64,000 bases of DNA from Victivallis vadensis (GTDB lineage: Bacteria; Verrucomicrobiota; Lentisphaeria; Victivallales; Victivallaceae), in the NCBI RefSeq assembly GCF_003096415.1, contig NZ_QEKH01000002.1:124001-188000 (forward strand), read 5' to 3'. The notes beneath the pieces were generated by a model that was not told the origin of the DNA, searched no databases, and worked only from the letters and a program-made list of their open reading frames with translations. Made by a program: the position numbers and the translations under genes. Below, in pieces: positions 29,401 through 36,392 of this stretch (its first letter is position 1; each line of letters starts with the position of its first letter).

Positions 29401-30757
29401 GGGCAATCGCGGCATGGTTGCCGGCAATGTTTTCCGCCGTCCGCAGGCCGGGAATTATCTGTCGCTGCTGGTCAGCGGTTTCGACCTCTATCAGACGCCG
29501 CTTCTGGAGTATCGGGGACGGAACGGAAGCTGGCTCGGTTCCCAGCTGGAAATCGGAGAACGGCTCGGACTTGACCCGGTTGCGACCACCGTGTTCTGCC
29601 GGATGGTCGACTATCTGGCGGAACGCCGCCCGGCCTATGGCGAAGTCGGTTTTTTCGGCGGGGAAAGCGGAAAAGCCCTGCTGAAAAAGTTCGGAGTCCA
29701 CTACCGGAATACCGATCTCTCCGATTTGAACGGCCTCCGGCTTCTGATCGTCTCCGATCCGGACTGGAAAGCGCTGGAAAAGCACAGCTTCCAACTCTCG
29801 GACTACGTTTACAACGGCGGGAAAATTCTCTACTTGCATACCGGAAAGAGCTGGTACGGCTCCTGGCTGCCTTTCGTGATGGAACTCAGGAAAGCCGCAA
29901 AGAGCGAAAAAGGCGTCGTGCCTGCCGGAGACGGCGGCAATTGGAAAGAGGGCTGGAGCGAATGCGAGCTTTACTGGCGCGGAAAACCGGAATTGCCGGA
30001 ATTCGCGAAGTTCCCCAACAGTGCGGCGGCAGCCTCGCCGGCGGTTCTGGTGCAGATGAAGCACGGCTGCGGCAGCTGGTTTTTCAGCTCCCTGACGCCG
30101 GAAAGTTTTGAGGCGGACCGGATGGCGGCGGTCAAATACGCCCGTCTGATCTCCGCTTTGCTGACTTCCCACGGCGCGGAGATGGCGGATTCCGCCTCGC
30201 CGTACCGGGTGGACCGGAGTTTGACCATTCCGCTGCGGAGCATGCGCTGGGAGTTCGCGCTCGACCCGGATGACAAAGGCCTCTCGGAGAACCGGCAGGC
30301 CGGCCGGGACGGTTCCGGGAAATGGCTCAGCGGCCAGCAGACGCTCAGCGGCGAATCCGTTCGCCCCGGAGTCGGTTACGAAGCGTTTCTCGAACGCGAG
30401 TATTCCGGAGTGAGCTGGTACCGGCTGCGGTTCAAGCTGACGCCGGAGCAGGCGGCTGCCAAAGGAATGCGTGCGGAACTCGGACACATCAACACCGCCG
30501 ACCGCACTTTCCTGAACGGTACGCAGATCGGTGCCGCCGATGAACACAAGCGCGTCTACCGGATTCCGGACGGTTTGCTCAAGGCCGGAGAAAATACGCT
30601 GGTGATCCGCGTGGAAAACCGGACCGCGCCCGGCGGCCTCGTCGATGCGGAAATCCGGCTTACCAACACGGATGGCGCCAATCGTTTCTGGAAACAGCTT
30701 TATTCCGGCGGAAGCCGCGATTATGATTACAACCCGGATTGGATCAGGCAATATTGA
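26447..30757 (+). CDS. Very large secreted GH2-like glycoside hydrolase homologue (cassette B)
   Basis: 1436 aa; start 26447 (GGGAAGG upstream) gives a signal peptide of about 19 residues (MKRILFGVLIAVWTAVVYA). Domains in order: GH2 sugar-binding jelly roll (SLNGFWKFALCEKE, GWYYREFV, LLFVNGKAV; about residues 45-210), an Ig-like domain (210-310), a TIM-barrel starting at FGFRELTAAKGRFLLNGNPIM, then long beta-rich regions, a putative glutamine-amidotransferase-like/ThuA-like fold (about 850-1250) and a C-terminal jelly roll (SGVSWYRLRFKL, DRTFLNGTQIG). At the usual acid/base position the sequence reads HPSVVAILINVYYQ (about 441), so the expected Asn-Glu is missing; VYCGEYAIPYHG (about 557) could hold a nucleophile. 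Activity is therefore uncertain. Last gene of cassette B. Confidence 0.78.
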   Translation: MKRILFGVLIAVWTAVVYADHVYFPEWQIPKVAPEKLNDWDLSKAFRKQGGERTDISLNGFWKFALCEKEQETPPPFSEEWGYFLVPSFWRTGPMCNFFRTADGRAVDKVRGKQYTDYRQGWYYREFVTPAECANRQTLLKFDALYSRGLLFVNGKAVPLPGHTPKLSMNSPAFLVDITDCLRPAGEKNTICVATSPDDPRGGDFTRAGLQDNVWLCTRPKLNFGQARISTFVKDKKLRIDFGGGTLPEDFGGTAEFTVRDAGDGRTVHTETRPYARRIELDYITPKLWSVDAPNLYYLDCRLTRNGETVDAATLRFGFRELTAAKGRFLLNGNPIMINTESSWQGMWAPLWHTMDNMTRKSIRTMKEFGINAAYTQRMNAASFYDIADEEGFLCVERVELNYDEFNNHTPEECAGLWRSLAAENVRSGRLDNHPSVVAILINVYYQMSASANNPAYIGISRDAKQHRYILPDGTEQIRQGGDPNLAGDPKVRSVKLNRVADQVKDFFPDAEVLTGASGHVKNAYGVHIYHTWGAPLAELAALFSRYSKDREVPVYCGEYAIPYHGSYAHLNLWGQIRNKPDFYYWQENAARILGPAAYREKTVTTTFAWDGVYNDLLASSRGCDGFNKATEYSFIADIYSKVLADSVNRTVFFWRYDGLAGLAPFEYICGRYLTAARSCPPAPRLDGDLTLPGVKPVYLYGSHVLPLFEPFGPELDIRPNLASTPFRQAMAEVACKFVGAGRDYYENDHAFWSGETLSKALGVVNMSGRALDWQVEISVLDGSGAAAASTRVPFRIGAYTQKTVPFRLKLPRIGVRRDYTLRAVFRPVSPDSPELVTAIPVQVFPAVRPAVRSIQLYGGTPAFAAALKKLGYEVTAVNSFANLNVRQVLVVAPGALSALKEVPDFSALAGKGIQTLVMEQHRNASPELMKVRSRQAFINAPAHPVLEGLSDADFADWRGSHSLDPAYGSAEPGHVWSNAAWTDWGNRGMVAGNVFRRPQAGNYLSLLVSGFDLYQTPLLEYRGRNGSWLGSQLEIGERLGLDPVATTVFCRMVDYLAERRPAYGEVGFFGGESGKALLKKFGVHYRNTDLSDLNGLRLLIVSDPDWKALEKHSFQLSDYVYNGGKILYLHTGKSWYGSWLPFVMELRKAAKSEKGVVPAGDGGNWKEGWSECELYWRGKPELPEFAKFPNSAAAASPAVLVQMKHGCGSWFFSSLTPESFEADRMAAVKYARLISALLTSHGAEMADSASPYRVDRSLTIPLRSMRWEFALDPDDKGLSENRQAGRDGSGKWLSGQQTLSGESVRPGVGYEAFLEREYSGVSWYRLRFKLTPEQAAAKGMRAELGHINTADRTFLNGTQIGAADEHKRVYRIPDGLLKAGENTLVIRVENRTAPGGLVDAEIRLTNTDGANRFWKQLYSGGSRDYDYNPDWIRQY

Positions 30758-30770
30758 TTCCGGGCGGCGG

Positions 30771-30797
30771 CTCCGGGCAATCGCCCGGAGTTTTCTT
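30771..30797 (+). terminator. Intrinsic terminator of cassette B
   Basis: Stem CTCCGGG/CCCGGAG (30771-30777 with 30784-30790), 6-nt loop, then TTTTCTTC; 14 bp after the stop. Confidence 0.8.
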
Positions 30798-30803
30798 CAA
30801 ACA

Positions 30804-31370
30804 TTACTTGGCGGAATCGATCAGGATGACCTTTTCCGGTTCGGCGGGGCGGGCGAGATGGCGGTGCATCGGGGTGAAGCCGCCCCTGTCCCAGATTTCC
30901 AGGCCGACCAGACAGCCGATCTGAAAAAGCCCCCAGACCAGAAGGATTTCCAGAAAGTGTATCGTGGTCTGCAGAAAGTTCGCCCCGTAGCGGCGCGCCG
31001 CCCAGAAGCGGAATACTGCCCACAGCACTGCCAGCGTCGCCAGATTGCAGGCGCCGAGCATCACGGCCGGCTGTTCCACCACCAGAAAGTGCATCAGCGG
31101 AGTCTCCTGCAGGCCGAAGCACCAGTTGAACAAACTCAGCAGCTCCATAGGCAGATAACCGAGGAACAGCAGGAACCACAGCGCGAAGCCATGCGGTTCC
31201 GGCTTGCCGAGTTCGTATGGTTCGCCCATGCAGATCGCGGTGGCGACCACGATCACCACCGCCAGCGCGGCGGCCAGCAGGTCGAAGCGGAGACCGAGCT
31301 TCTGCAGGCGCTCCCGGCCGCGGCGGGAGAGCTGTTCGCCGCGGACGCGGCTCTTTTTTTCCGGACTCAT
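30804..31370 (-). CDS. Four-helix membrane protein co-transcribed with the CorA-like transporter
   Basis: 188 aa, family not recognised. After a basic N-terminus (MSPEKKSRVRGEQLSRRGRERLQ) there are four hydrophobic segments: about residues 29-48 (LLAAALAVVIVVATAICM), 62-85 (FALWFLLFLGYLPMELLSLF), 100-120 (VMLGACNLATLAVLWAVF) and 135-155 (HFLEILLVWGLFQIGCLVGL). The soluble tail contains many charged residues. It starts one base after the stop of the CorA-like gene and should be translated from the same mRNA, so a role in metal transport or its control is possible but unproven. Confidence 0.6.
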   Translation of the reverse strand: MSPEKKSRVRGEQLSRRGRERLQKLGLRFDLLAAALAVVIVVATAICMGEPYELGKPEPHGFALWFLLFLGYLPMELLSLFNWCFGLQETPLMHFLVVEQPAVMLGACNLATLAVLWAVFRFWAARRYGANFLQTTIHFLEILLVWGLFQIGCLVGLEIWDRGGFTPMHRHLARPAEPEKVILIDSAK

Positions 31371-31371
31371 C

Positions 31372-32322
31372 TTACCGCCTTCTTCCCGAATTGTTGGTTC
31401 CGATCTGTTTCACAAGCAGGTAGGTCACGTAGCCGACGATCACCATCACCAGCACCAGCGCGCTGTAGGCGTGCGGCCACCAGATGCCTTCGGTCATCAT
31501 CGTGAATTCCGACATGCCGCCCAGCCCGGTGATCACGGTCAGCGGCATGAACACGATGTTGATCACCGCCAGGTATTTCATGATTCCGGCGAGGTTGTTG
31601 CTGACCACCGAAACGCGCGCGTCGGACATGCCGGTCAGAATCCCGGCGTAGATTCCGGCGAGGTTGTCGCACTGTTTGTTTTCGACGGTGATGTCGTCGA
31701 GGAAGTCCAGCTCCTCCTCGTTGAAGCCGATTTTGCCGGCGTCGTTTTTCAGCTTGAGCAGCAGCAGCTGGTTGGCGCTGGTGGCGCTTTCATAGTAGGT
31801 CAGGCTTTTCAGCAGCGAGAACATATTCACCAGCGATTTGTTCGTGACCGCGAATTCGATCTTGTTCTCGATTTCGTCGGAGATGTTGCGGATAATCCGC
31901 AGATGCTGCAGGAAGTGGTGGGTCGAATGGTGCAGCAGCCGCAGCAGCACGCCCTGAATGGTATTGCCGCGCAGCGGCATGCGGCCGTGTTCGAAGAGCG
32001 GCATCGGCTCCGCCTGGAGCACCACGATCCGGTCCTTGAACAGGAAAGCGCCGATCGACGACACCTTGAACGCCATCGTCCGGTCCACCTGGAAGTTGCG
32101 CGGGCGCTTCAGGATCACCGCGATATGGTTGTGCTCGTATTCCACACGGGAGATTTCATCCTCGTCGAGCGCGGAGACGAGCGTGTGCTCGTCGATTCCG
32201 CACTGATCGACCAGATACCGTTTTTCCTCCTCGGTCGGGGCGCTGTAGACCTGAATGATTCCGAGCTGTCCCTCCGGGCAGCTCTGCACCCGACCATCGA
32301 CCAGATCGTAACATCTGAACAT
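31372..32322 (-). CDS. CorA-family divalent cation transporter with a GMS in place of GMN
   Basis: 316 aa. Cytoplasmic alpha/beta N-terminal domain (GIIQVYSAPTEEEKRYLV, LDEDEISRVEYEHNHIAVILKRP), long stalk helix, then two C-terminal membrane helices (LAVINIVFMPLTVITGL and AYSALVLVMVIVGYVTYLL) and a basic tail, the layout of pentameric CorA channels for Mg2+, Co2+ or Ni2+. The signature loop between the helices normally reads GMN; here it is GLGGMSEF. The Asn contributes to the hydrated-ion filter in known CorA, so selectivity or activity may differ. Start ATG at 32322 with AGGA 10 bp upstream. A leader of about 310 nt with strong internal structure precedes it. Confidence 0.85.
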   Translation of the reverse strand: MFRCYDLVDGRVQSCPEGQLGIIQVYSAPTEEEKRYLVDQCGIDEHTLVSALDEDEISRVEYEHNHIAVILKRPRNFQVDRTMAFKVSSIGAFLFKDRIVVLQAEPMPLFEHGRMPLRGNTIQGVLLRLLHHSTHHFLQHLRIIRNISDEIENKIEFAVTNKSLVNMFSLLKSLTYYESATSANQLLLLKLKNDAGKIGFNEEELDFLDDITVENKQCDNLAGIYAGILTGMSDARVSVVSNNLAGIMKYLAVINIVFMPLTVITGLGGMSEFTMMTEGIWWPHAYSALVLVMVIVGYVTYLLVKQIGTNNSGRRR

Positions 32323-32358
32323 AAGCCAAGATTCCTGTAACGTTTTGTGATCGTTCGA

Positions 32359-32382
32359 CCGGGCGCGGCAGAGTGCGCCCGG
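32359..32382 (-). other. Perfect GC hairpin in the CorA leader near the start codon
   Basis: CCGGGCGC (32359-32366) and its complement (32375-32382) form an 8-bp stem with an 8-nt loop, 37 nt upstream of the start codon. No T run follows, so it is not an intrinsic terminator. Confidence 0.6.
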
Positions 32383-32441
32383 AACCGGTATCCCGGAAAC
32401 CCGACGATATAAGACAACGACGCATGCCGTTCTCTTTTACA

Positions 32442-32584
32442 GGCGTGAAGCCGCCAACGCGAACCGCGGCAACCTCAACGAAAGCTCGGAGCTTCAGAAA
32501 CGCGAGCCGGACAGAAAAATACCACCCGACGCGGCTTCACGCCATCGGGGTCCAGGGTCCTCGCTGATTTTCGTATTTTTCTGT
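32442..32584 (-). ncRNA. Candidate pseudoknotted leader RNA of the CorA-like gene
   Basis: Two perfect 12-bp inverted repeats are interleaved: GGCGTGAAGCCG at 32442-32453 pairs with 32532-32543, and ACAGAAAAATAC at 32511-32522 pairs with 32573-32584. Each stem has one arm inside the loop of the other, so they form either a pseudoknot or two alternative structures. Smaller hairpins lie inside (AAGCT/AGCTT at 32482-32494; CGCG/CGCG at 32458-32468). A good minus-strand promoter begins 48 nt upstream of the structure, and the corA start codon follows 120 nt downstream. The wording does not match the M-box Mg2+ riboswitch or other classes known to me. Riboswitch or attenuator function is inference. 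Confidence 0.5.
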
Positions 32585-32638
32585 TTCTCTTTCATATTCC
32601 TGACTGCTGGTTGATTGACGAATAGCAGACTATTTCAG

Positions 32639-32667
32639 AATATACCTCTCCCGCCGCCCTTTTTCAA
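32639..32667 (-). promoter_or_regulatory. Candidate promoter of the CorA-like gene
   Basis: Minus-strand TTGAAA (32662-32667), 17-bp spacer, TATATT (32639-32644). Transcription from about 32632 gives a leader of about 310 nt, unusually long for this window. Confidence 0.65.
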
Positions 32668-32724
32668 CCGGCGCGGTGAAATTCCCGGCAATTTTCCGTC
32701 CGTCCGGATCAGCTCCCGAAATAT

Positions 32725-32752
32725 TTGCATTTGCGGCGGAAACGCCTATATT
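32725..32752 (+). promoter_or_regulatory. Candidate promoter of the FAD oxidoreductase gene
   Basis: TTGCAT (32725-32730), 16-bp spacer, TATATT (32747-32752), about 40 bp before the start codon. It lies downstream of the structured region at 32442-32584, so that structure is not in this mRNA. Confidence 0.55.
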
Positions 32753-32792
32753 GTAAAAAATACCTGATTTTCATCAACAATGGGATCTGTTT

Positions 32793-34058
32793 ATGAATTG
32801 TGAATCGTTCGATGTCCTGGTCGTCGGCGCCGGTGCGGCGGGAATTACCGCCGCGCTTCAGGCCGCGCGGGCCGGAGCCGCCGTCTGCCTGGTGGAGAAA
32901 AACGGAATTCCGGGGGGAACCATGACGGTTTCCGGCATCCATTATCCCGGTATTTTCAATGCGTGGGGCCGTCAGGTGATCGCCGGAATCGGCTGGGAGC
33001 TGGTCGCGAAAACCCTGGAGACGATGGAGCGTCCGATGCCGGATTTCAGCCGTACCGACATGACGCGCCACTGGGAGCATCAGATTCCGCTCGATCCGGT
33101 GATCTTCGCGGCGATTGTCGACCGGGAACTGCTGGCCGCCGGTGTGACGATCAAGTATCACACCATGCTCGGCGCGCTCTCCGGGGAGGAGTCCGGCTGG
33201 GCGGTCACGCTTTGCGGCCGGGACGGGCTGTACGAAGTGAAAAGCAAGGTCGTGGCCGATTGCAGCGGCGACGCCAACGCCGCAAAGCTGGCCGGGTATG
33301 AGGTGCGGACCTCCGAGCCGTGCCAGCCCGGCACCATGAGCGTCTACGCGACCGGCTATCATCTGAAATCGCTCGACCTCGACGCGATCGGCAACGCGTT
33401 TCAGGAGGCGGTCCGTAAGGGGGAAGTCTGCGCGGAGGATACCGGCTGGGCGGGCGGCTTCAATCCGAATGTGCTGATCAAGCGCGGCAACAACAGCAAC
33501 CATATTTCCGGGATCAACGCCTGCGACAGCGCCGGGCGCACGAAGATCGAAATCGCCGGGCGGGAGTCGCTGCTGCGGCTCTACCGCTTCCTGCGCCGCC
33601 AGCCGGGGCTGGAGCAGCTGGAGTTCCGGCTGGACGGCCCCGAATGCGGCGTGCGCGAAACCCGCACCATCGTCGGCGAGGATACCGTGACCGCCGCCGA
33701 TTACGCGGCGGGCAGGAAGTACCCGGATGCGCTCTGCAATGCGTTCTATCCGATCGACCTGCACGACGCCAAAGTGGGGCTGGACAAACGCGGGCTGGCT
33801 CCCGGCACCGTGCCGCAGGTGCCGCGCGGCGCGCTGATTCCGGCGCACAGCCGCCGTTTTGTGGCGGCGGGGCGGCTGCTGTCGAGCGACCGGCTGGCCA
33901 ATTCGGCGCTGCGGGTGCAGGCGATCTGCATGGCGACCGGGCAGGCGGCGGGGGCGATGGCGGCGTTGAGCGCGAAGTCCGGCGCCGATCCGCTCCGGCT
34001 TGAGCTGGCCGAAATCCGGGCGCTGCTGAAACGGCATGGAGCGATCGTGCCGGAATGA
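32793..34058 (+). CDS. FAD-dependent oxidoreductase (FAD_oxidored / PF12831-like)
   Basis: 421 aa, no signal peptide. The N-terminus is a dinucleotide-binding fold FDVLVVGAGAAGITAALQAARAGAAVCLVEK, followed by IPGGTMTVSGIH. A second FAD-contact motif is KVVADCSGDANAAKLAGYE, and the C-terminal FAD motif is FVAAGRLLSSDRLANSALRVQAICMATGQAAGAMAAL. These fit the PF12831 group, which often occurs in Lentisphaerota, Planctomycetota and Bacteroidota near glycan-degradation genes; substrates are mostly unknown. The DUF523 gene overlaps its stop by 4 bp. Confidence 0.85.
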   Translation: MNCESFDVLVVGAGAAGITAALQAARAGAAVCLVEKNGIPGGTMTVSGIHYPGIFNAWGRQVIAGIGWELVAKTLETMERPMPDFSRTDMTRHWEHQIPLDPVIFAAIVDRELLAAGVTIKYHTMLGALSGEESGWAVTLCGRDGLYEVKSKVVADCSGDANAAKLAGYEVRTSEPCQPGTMSVYATGYHLKSLDLDAIGNAFQEAVRKGEVCAEDTGWAGGFNPNVLIKRGNNSNHISGINACDSAGRTKIEIAGRESLLRLYRFLRRQPGLEQLEFRLDGPECGVRETRTIVGEDTVTAADYAAGRKYPDALCNAFYPIDLHDAKVGLDKRGLAPGTVPQVPRGALIPAHSRRFVAAGRLLSSDRLANSALRVQAICMATGQAAGAMAALSAKSGADPLRLELAEIRALLKRHGAIVPE

Positions 34059-34549
34059 GCAGGCCGCGTTTCGGAATCAGCCGCTGTCTGCTGGGCGAAT
34101 GCGTCCGTTACGACGGGCGGCACAAACTTGACCCGTATCTGCGGGACCAGCTGGGCCGGCTGGTCGAATGGGTGCCGGTCTGCCCGGAGGTCGAGTGCGG
34201 GCTTTCCGTGCCGCGCGAACCGATCCGGCTGGTCGGGGAGCAGCTGGAGACCGTGGAGACGCGGCGCGACCTGACCGCCCGGATGGAGGAGTTCTGCCGC
34301 CGACGGGCGGAGGAGCTCGCGGAGCTGGAATTGGCCGGATTCATTTTCAAGAGCAAGTCGCCGTCGTGCGGCCTGTCCGGCGTCGGAATATTCGATGCGG
34401 CGGGGAACCGGGTCGGCGAGGGCAGGGGGTGCTTCGCGGCCGCATGGCTGCGGCGCTTTCCCGGTTTCGTGGTTGTGGAAGCCGAGGCGCTGCGCGAACC
34501 GGGCGCCCGGCGGGAACTGGAAAGGAGGATTGAAGAACTGTCGAAGTGA
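34055..34549 (+). CDS. DUF523-family protein
   Basis: 164 aa. The family pattern is clear: GISRCLLGECVRYDGRHK at the N-terminus, VPVCPEVECGLSVPREPI, and FIFKSKSPSCGLSGVGIFD, with Cys residues at conserved sites that could bind metal or a cluster. DUF523 domains occur alone or fused to DUF1722 and have no settled function. Overlaps the preceding oxidoreductase by ATGA and is followed after 26 bp by the msrB-msrA gene, so the three may be one transcript, perhaps for oxidative or thiol stress (inference). Confidence 0.88.
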   Translation: MSRPRFGISRCLLGECVRYDGRHKLDPYLRDQLGRLVEWVPVCPEVECGLSVPREPIRLVGEQLETVETRRDLTARMEEFCRRRAEELAELELAGFIFKSKSPSCGLSGVGIFDAAGNRVGEGRGCFAAAWLRRFPGFVVVEAEALREPGARRELERRIEELSK

Positions 34550-34575
34550 TTGCTTGGCTCAAGTGAGGAGGAGCC

Positions 34576-35505
34576 ATGAAAATTGTCGGAATTTCATGCT
34601 GTCTGATACTGTTGTCGTTCTTTGGAAGAGGAGTAATTGCAATGGAACACATCCAATCCCCCTATGGTCCCTTGTCGGTCGAAGAAAAGCAGGTGATCCT
34701 GAACCACGGCACGGAGCGTGCGTTCACCGGCTGCTATACCGATACGTTTGAGTGCGGAGTTTACGCGTGCCGCAATTGCGGCGCGCCGCTCTACCGGTCC
34801 GATGACAAATTTCACTCCGGCTGCGGCTGGCCGGCCTTCGACGACGAAATTCCGGGAGCGGTTCGGCGGCTTTCCGATCCCGGCGACAGCCGCACGGAAA
34901 TTCTCTGCGCCGGGTGTGGAGCCCACCTCGGCCATGTATTCAGTGGGGAACAGTTTACCGCAAAGGATATTCGGCATTGCGTGAATTCGCTCTCTCTGCG
35001 CTTTGAACCGCAGCAGGGCGGACGGCTCGGCCGCGCGGTGTTTGCCGGAGGCTGCTTCTGGGGCGTCGAGGCGATGCTGGCCAGGCTGCCAGGCGTGGCG
35101 GCCGTCACCAGCGGTTATACCGGCGGCAAGGTCGCAAATCCCTCCTATCGCCAGGTCTGCTCCGGCAAGACCGGCCATGTCGAAGCGGTCGAAGTGGTGT
35201 TCGACCGGAAACAGACCGACTTCGAGACGCTTTGCCGCTGCTTTCTGGAAATTCACGATCCGACGCAGGAGGACCGGCAGGGACCGGATATCGGTCCGCA
35301 ATGCCGTTCCGCGATCTTTTATCTGGATGAAGAACAGGAAAAGACGGCGGAGCGGCTGCTGGAACTGCTCAGGCGGAAAGGATACCGGATCGTGACCCGC
35401 GTTGAGAAGTTCGAACGCTTCTGGAATGCCGAGCCCGGCCATCAGGATTACTACCGGCGCAATGGGCAAACGCCGTATTGTCATATTTACACCAGACGTT
35501 TCTGA
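34576..35505 (+). CDS. msrBA: Exported MsrB-MsrA fusion, peptide methionine sulfoxide reductase
   Basis: 309 aa. A 22-residue hydrophobic leader (GISCCLILLSFFGRGVIA) suggests export. The MsrB domain (about 30-145) has paired zinc-type CxxC motifs (CRNCG and CAGCG), FHSGCGWPAFD and the catalytic Cys135 in RHCVNSLSLRF. The MsrA domain (about 150-309) has the catalytic Cys160 in AGGCFWGVEA, GYTGGKVANPSYRQVCSGKTGH and a C-terminal QDYYRRN. Together they repair both stereoisomers of methionine sulfoxide. The order B-A is the reverse of neisserial PilB. GGAGGAG lies 3 bp before the start. The leader contains two Cys but no clear lipobox. Confidence 0.93.
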   Translation: MKIVGISCCLILLSFFGRGVIAMEHIQSPYGPLSVEEKQVILNHGTERAFTGCYTDTFECGVYACRNCGAPLYRSDDKFHSGCGWPAFDDEIPGAVRRLSDPGDSRTEILCAGCGAHLGHVFSGEQFTAKDIRHCVNSLSLRFEPQQGGRLGRAVFAGGCFWGVEAMLARLPGVAAVTSGYTGGKVANPSYRQVCSGKTGHVEAVEVVFDRKQTDFETLCRCFLEIHDPTQEDRQGPDIGPQCRSAIFYLDEEQEKTAERLLELLRRKGYRIVTRVEKFERFWNAEPGHQDYYRRNGQTPYCHIYTRRF

Positions 35506-35514
35506 AATTCTCCC

Positions 35515-35543
35515 TTGAAAACAAATCAACCGTATGGTAGATT
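35515..35543 (+). promoter_or_regulatory. Candidate promoter of the lone prepilin-like gene
   Basis: TTGAAA (35515-35520), 17-bp spacer, TAGATT (35538-35543); start codon 47 bp downstream. Confidence 0.55.
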
Positions 35544-35589
35544 ACCCGGAAGTAAAAAAGAAACTGACACGGGAAGAGCGGGAAACCAT

Positions 35590-36366
35590 ATGGAGTTGAT
35601 CCGGTGCCATTTCGCATCAGGCGCCCGCCGATGCCGTTTCACTTTGGCTGAACTGTTGGTCGTGATCGTGGTGATCGCGATCCTGTTGGGGTTGCTGCTT
35701 TCGGCGGCGGGGTATTGCCGCCGTGCCGCCCGGCGGAACTCCTGTGTGAGCCTCCTCCGGCAATACGGGGCGGGCATCCAGCTGTATGGAGCGGATTCGG
35801 ACGATTACTTCCCGACCGCCGACTCCTGGCTGCGGGTGGGGGAGTTTCTGGAACTCTGGCAGCTGCTGTCGCCCTATTTACAGGTGAATGGGGCGATTTT
35901 TTACGACGACTTTGACAATGCGGGGCATCAGCAGTTCGAGTCCCGGGGCATTCCGAAGCGGATGCTTTGCCCGGACGGGGTGGACAGCTATCTGAACCAT
36001 TCCGGCAAGGTGCGGGAGCTGAATCTCTTCGAGGCGCGGCCCAGCCGGTTCGGCGTTTACGACACTTTGCCGGTCAACCGCAATTCGGACCCGTCCGCGT
36101 TTCAGGGAACATTCGCCCGGCGGCGCCTGGGCGGACTGCCGTCGCCGGGGCGCTTTTTCTTTATGAACGATACCGGTTTCAACGATGGAACGGACGATCG
36201 GAACCAGCCGTTCTGGAGTTTGCGTGAGTTCATCGACGGCAACTTTCACTGGGGACATGGCCGTTACTACAATCTGGCTTTTCTGGACGGCCATGCCGTC
36301 GGCATGACGCGCAAACGACGCAATGCGGACTGGACGCGCAGTTTCAACCGTGTGCTGGAGTTCTGA
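35590..36366 (+). CDS. Divergent prepilin-like protein with H-X9-DG motif (not in a cassette)
   Basis: 258 aa from ATG 35590 (GGGAAA upstream). A 16-residue leader ends in RRCR, then [22 protein letters not shown]. It keeps Glu+5 but has Ala at +4, and lacks both the Gly at -1 and the LLPxLNKAR segment of the other four copies. The mature part includes [18 protein letters not shown] and the H-X9-DG motif [15 protein letters not shown]. No regulator or enzyme gene is on the same strand next to it; it is convergent with the hybrid kinase gene. Confidence 0.82.
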   Translation: MELIRCHFASGARRCRFTLAELLVVIVVIAILLGLLLSAAGYCRRAARRNSCVSLLRQYGAGIQLYGADSDDYFPTADSWLRVGEFLELWQLLSPYLQVNGAIFYDDFDNAGHQQFESRGIPKRMLCPDGVDSYLNHSGKVRELNLFEARPSRFGVYDTLPVNRNSDPSAFQGTFARRRLGGLPSPGRFFFMNDTGFNDGTDDRNQPFWSLREFIDGNFHWGHGRYYNLAFLDGHAVGMTRKRRNADWTRSFNRVLEF

Positions 36367-36392
36367 TCCTGTCCCGAAGGAGACAGGGATCA
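36364..36392. other. Hairpin spanning both stop codons of convergent genes
   Basis: TGATCCTGTC (36364-36373) pairs with GACAGGGATCA (36382-36392) with one bulged G. The left arm contains the stop of the prepilin-like gene and the right arm the stop of the kinase gene on the other strand. There is no T run, so it may act as a weak bidirectional end or RNA stabiliser. Confidence 0.45.
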
